Assembly (NCBI GenBank): GCA_944363895.1
Contig: CALVVP010000055.1
Coordinates: forward strand, 1-7,690
Direction: 5' to 3'
Length of the DNA: 7,690 nucleotides
Source of the DNA: an uncultured Bacilli bacterium
GTDB lineage: Bacteria; Bacillota_I; Bacilli_A; RF39; UBA660
Made by a program: the position numbers and the translations under genes. A model generated the notes under the pieces. The model was not told the DNA's origin. It made no database searches and worked only from the letters and a program-made list of their open reading frames with translations. Positions within the stretch are counted from its first letter, which is position 1; each line of letters starts with the position of its first letter. This document shows positions 5,746 to 7,690 of the stretch, piece after piece.

Positions 5746-6135
5746 ATGATAAAAATAAATAAAGATGAATATTTTAATTATGACATTAAAATAACTTGGG
5801 GAAATTTTAATGCTCAAGTTGCGGGTAAGAAAATAGAAGGATTGGCTCCCTTTATTCAATATAATATTGAAAATAAAATATATATTGGAATAGAATTTGT
5901 CTTCTCTAAAGAAATGTTTGAAAGTATGGCATTAAATAAAATGATAAATATAAATAACTATATAAGTGATATTATATATGAAGATAAAAATGGTTGGATT
6001 TCACTTATAATTAGTAAATATAATTGTAATATAACCAGAATAAGTCAAGATACTTTTAAATTAGAACTTTCTTTAGAATCAAATGAATTTGATATAAATA
6101 GTATCGAAATTAAAACCGATATTAAATTACTATGA
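5746..6135 (+). CDS. Hypothetical 129-residue protein in the prfA-prmC operon
   Basis: I do not recognise this protein. It is soluble, rich in Asn, Ile and Lys, and has no signal peptide, clear membrane segment or cysteine cluster (one Cys). Alternating hydrophobic and polar stretches such as KIYIGIEFVF, GWISLIISK, TFKLELSLES and SIEIKTDIKL suggest a mostly beta fold; this is inference. Coding status is supported by a strong GGAGG at 5734-5738, 14 bases after prmC, the uninterrupted frame, and a terminator 7 bases after its stop. It should be co-transcribed with prfA and prmC. Its codon use differs: 14 of 24 isoleucines are ATA, against 4 of 28 in prfA. That may reflect a recent or lineage-specific gene, or simply low expression. 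It could have a role unrelated to translation. Confidence 0.75.
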   Translation: MIKINKDEYFNYDIKITWGNFNAQVAGKKIEGLAPFIQYNIENKIYIGIEFVFSKEMFESMALNKMININNYISDIIYEDKNGWISLIISKYNCNITRISQDTFKLELSLESNEFDINSIEIKTDIKLL

Positions 6136-6142
6136 TACTAAT

Positions 6143-6170
6143 AAGATATATTTAATTATATATCTTTTTT
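6143..6170 (+). terminator. Rho-independent terminator ending the prfA operon
   Basis: AAGATATAT (6143-6151) pairs perfectly with ATATATCTT (6158-6166) around a 6-base loop, followed by a T run to 6170. The stem is A/T-rich with one G-C pair, so it is weaker than the others here, but its position 7 bases after the stop supports it. Confidence 0.65.
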
Positions 6171-6254
6171 ATATTCTAAATCTTATTTTAAATTGTATTT
6201 TCTAGTAATTATTAATAATTAAAAAATTATTTTCAATTATTTGTTAAAATAATC

Positions 6255-6281
6255 TTGTAGTTAAATAAAAAATGTGATAAT
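6255..6281 (+). promoter_or_regulatory. Candidate promoter for the pilin-like gene
   Basis: TGTGATAAT (6273-6281) resembles an extended -10, with TTGTAG at 6255-6260 as a -35 but a short 15-base spacer. Reading TAATAT (6278-6283) as the -10 gives a 17-base spacer. The region 6171-6333 is otherwise A/T-rich non-coding sequence and holds a 16-base perfect palindrome, TAATTATTAATAATTA (6206-6221), which could be an operator or chance in such composition. A second weak -10 (TAGAAT, 6315-6320) lies closer to the gene. Confidence 0.35.
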
Positions 6282-6333
6282 ATTTATATAGTTAAAAAAT
6301 ATTTAAAATTGATATAGAATAGAGGTAGTATAA

Positions 6334-7690
6334 ATGATTAAAAATGCATATGAATTAGCAAATTGCAAACTTGAGGAGGGGGGCAAAAATCCTTATAAAA
6401 TAAGGGCAAATAGTGGCTTTACGCTTATTGAATTATTAGGAGTAATTATATTGTTGGCGATAATCTCTTTAATGGCAACGCCAATAATTTTAAATGTGGT
6501 CAATGACGCTCAAGAATCAGCTGATATGACAACTGCTCAATTGATTGTTAGTAGTGGTCATAATTATTATGCAGCATCATTATTTGATGAAGCTAAGAAG
6601 ATGAAAATCGATAATTTAGCTGATGTCTATAATGAAATTGAAATGACGAATAAGCCAACTACTGGTCAGTTATATGTTAATAACAATGACCAAGTAGCAA
6701 TGGGAGTTATTATAAATAATAAATGTTATAAAAAGAATTTTATTGGTGATATTGAAGTAGTAGGTACTTCTGAATGTGATTTAGGTTTTGTTGGGCAAGA
6801 TGAAATTGACCCAATCGTAAGTCAAGAAGTAATCAATACGACTATTAATAGTAATGATTGGTATAAAGAAGATTTATATATAAAAATAAATGTTACGGAT
6901 AACGAATCAGGAGTAGCTGGTTATAAAAGATGTATGGGGACTAGTGAATGTACTCCTGATAGTACGATTTATAATGTTAATAATCAAATATATATCAACA
7001 CGGAAAGTGATTCTAATTATGTATGTGTGATTGGTGTTGATAACTATGGCAATGAAAGTGATAAAGAATGTATTATATATAAATTAGATAAGACTTCACC
7101 AACAATTACTGGTATCGATAAATTAATTGTCAATAAAGGTGATATAATCGATTTAAGTAATGGTGTAACTGCTATCGATAATTTATCAGGTGTCGATGGA
7201 AATATAACAATAAACCCAAGTAGTGTAGATAATAATACCATAGGCATAACCAATGTCACATATCAAGTAAAAGATAAAGCCGGAAATGAAACAGTTGAAA
7301 CTAGAGAAGTGGAAGTTTTAGGAAATGCACCAACTATCGTCTTTAATAGTACCGGAACCTTTAATGGAAATAACTGGGCAAAAGAAGATTTTTATGTCAG
7401 TGCCAATGTGACAGATAATAGCAATAAGGGAATAAAAAGTATCAAATGGTGTAGTACCACTAGTGAAAGTTGTAGTCCAACAACAGAAACAGAAAATGTC
7501 AATGTTTTAATCAATAGTGAAAGTGCAACTAATAAAGTATGTGTTGAAGCAATCGATAATAATGATAAAGTAACAACATTATGTAGTAATAATTACCAAT
7601 TAGATAAAACCTTACCAACAATCAATAATGTTGGTGACTTAACAGTTAATCGAAATGAACAGGTAAATTTAAGTAGTGGAGTAACATATA
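6334..7690 (+). CDS. Type IV prepilin-like surface protein with tandem Ig-like repeats, 3' end missing
   Basis: The visible 452 residues run off the right edge without a stop. Residues 1-28 form a long leader ending in Gly; cleavage before F29 would leave FTLIELLGVIILLAII, a classic type IV pilin N-terminus with Glu at +5 (E33) and Pro at +22 (P50). After cleavage by a prepilin peptidase the hydrophobic helix (29-53) would anchor or assemble the protein at the membrane. Residues 54-155 form a pilin-like region with C131 and C148. From residue 160 a unit of about 172 residues repeats: a four-cysteine beta domain, then a DUF5011-type Ig-like domain (DLSNGVTAIDNLSG at 273-286, YQVKDKAGNETVETREVEV at 310-328). 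The start has AGAGG at 6321-6325, 8 bases ahead. It is transcribed apart from the prfA operon. An adhesin or minor pilin-like role is inferred; no assembly genes are visible here. Confidence 0.88.
   Translation, partial: MIKNAYELANCKLEEGGKNPYKIRANSGFTLIELLGVIILLAIISLMATPIILNVVNDAQESADMTTAQLIVSSGHNYYAASLFDEAKKMKIDNLADVYNEIEMTNKPTTGQLYVNNNDQVAMGVIINNKCYKKNFIGDIEVVGTSECDLGFVGQDEIDPIVSQEVINTTINSNDWYKEDLYIKINVTDNESGVAGYKRCMGTSECTPDSTIYNVNNQIYINTESDSNYVCVIGVDNYGNESDKECIIYKLDKTSPTITGIDKLIVNKGDIIDLSNGVTAIDNLSGVDGNITINPSSVDNNTIGITNVTYQVKDKAGNETVETREVEVLGNAPTIVFNSTGTFNGNNWAKEDFYVSANVTDNSNKGIKSIKWCSTTSESCSPTTETENVNVLINSESATNKVCVEAIDNNDKVTTLCSNNYQLDKTLPTINNVGDLTVNRNEQVNLSSGVTY
6811..7329 (+). repeat. Ig-like repeat unit 1 of the pilin-like protein
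   Basis: Residues 160-332. A WYKEDLYIKINVTDN segment (176-190) starts a domain with cysteines C200, C206, C231 and C246, ending in LDKTSPTI (251-258). A DUF5011-like domain then runs to about residue 329. Landmarks recur in unit 2 at an offset of 172 residues (W176/W348, NVTDN 186/358, C231/C403, LDKT 251/423). Confidence 0.8.
7330..7690 (+). repeat. Ig-like repeat unit 2, cut by the window edge
   Basis: Residues 333-452. The unit repeats WAKEDFYVSANVTDN (348-362), four cysteines (C373, C380, C403, C417), LDKTLPTI (423-430) and LSSGVT (446-451). The cysteine spacings differ from unit 1 by one residue in places, and most other residues have diverged, so this is an old duplication rather than a recent copy. 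Its second domain continues past the edge. Confidence 0.8.

Noticed and set aside
3970..6135. Mycoplasma-type code in which TGA means Trp
   Set aside because: TGA ends the genes at 1569, 2524 and 6135 at sensible positions, and Trp is encoded by TGG throughout.
7044..7259. 71-codon minus-strand ORF within the pilin-like gene
   Set aside because: It is antisense to the Ig-repeat coding sequence; its apparent hydrophobicity comes from the complement of Asn/Asp-rich codons.

Overview
The window comes from a very AT-rich, low-GC Gram-positive bacterium of the Bacillota, most likely an uncultured Bacilli / Erysipelotrichia / RF39-like lineage. The evidence is extreme A/T codon bias, strong AGGAGG- and GGTG-type ribosome binding sites, TTG start use, and a DgkA of the short Gram-positive type. 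TGA is used as a stop in three genes and none of the genes read needs TGA for Trp, so this is not a code-4 mycoplasma. Every gene lies on the + strand. The species cannot be named from the sequence alone.

Layout. Bases 1-279 are a gene-free, almost pure A/T stretch. It ends in a strong rho-independent terminator (280-330), which a smaller hairpin overlaps. A DUF4186 protein (386-748) follows, then a YjdF/DUF2238-like integral membrane protein (778-1569) and a flavodoxin-family protein (1610-2068) closed by its own terminator (2071-2096). Next comes an envelope pair with overlapping stop and start: a DgkA-type undecaprenol/diacylglycerol kinase (2129-2524) and a phosphohexomutase (2521-3873), closed by a perfect hairpin terminator. 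A consensus-like promoter then drives prfA (3970-5025), prmC (5027-5731) and an unrecognised 129-residue gene (5746-6135), ended by a terminator at 6143-6170. The last gene starts at 6334 and runs off the right edge. It encodes a large prepilin-like surface protein: a type IV pilin N-terminus followed by tandem, cysteine-containing Ig-like repeats of about 172 residues.

How the genes work together. prfA and prmC are the classic pair: release factor 1 and the methyltransferase that modifies its GGQ glutamine. Here PrmC lacks most of its usual N-terminal helical domain. The kinase and phosphohexomutase fit a shared envelope role, lipid-carrier phosphate recycling and supply of sugar 1-phosphates for glycan synthesis; this is inference from families and gene overlap. 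The pilin-like protein is separately transcribed and is the accessory part of the window. No pilus assembly genes are visible here.

Most interesting points: the pilin/Ig-repeat protein with paired cysteines, the shortened PrmC, several promoters placed so close to start codons that leaders would be about 10 bases, and a possible attenuator before the DUF4186 gene. I found no CRISPR array, tRNA, rRNA, insertion sequence or complete new system.
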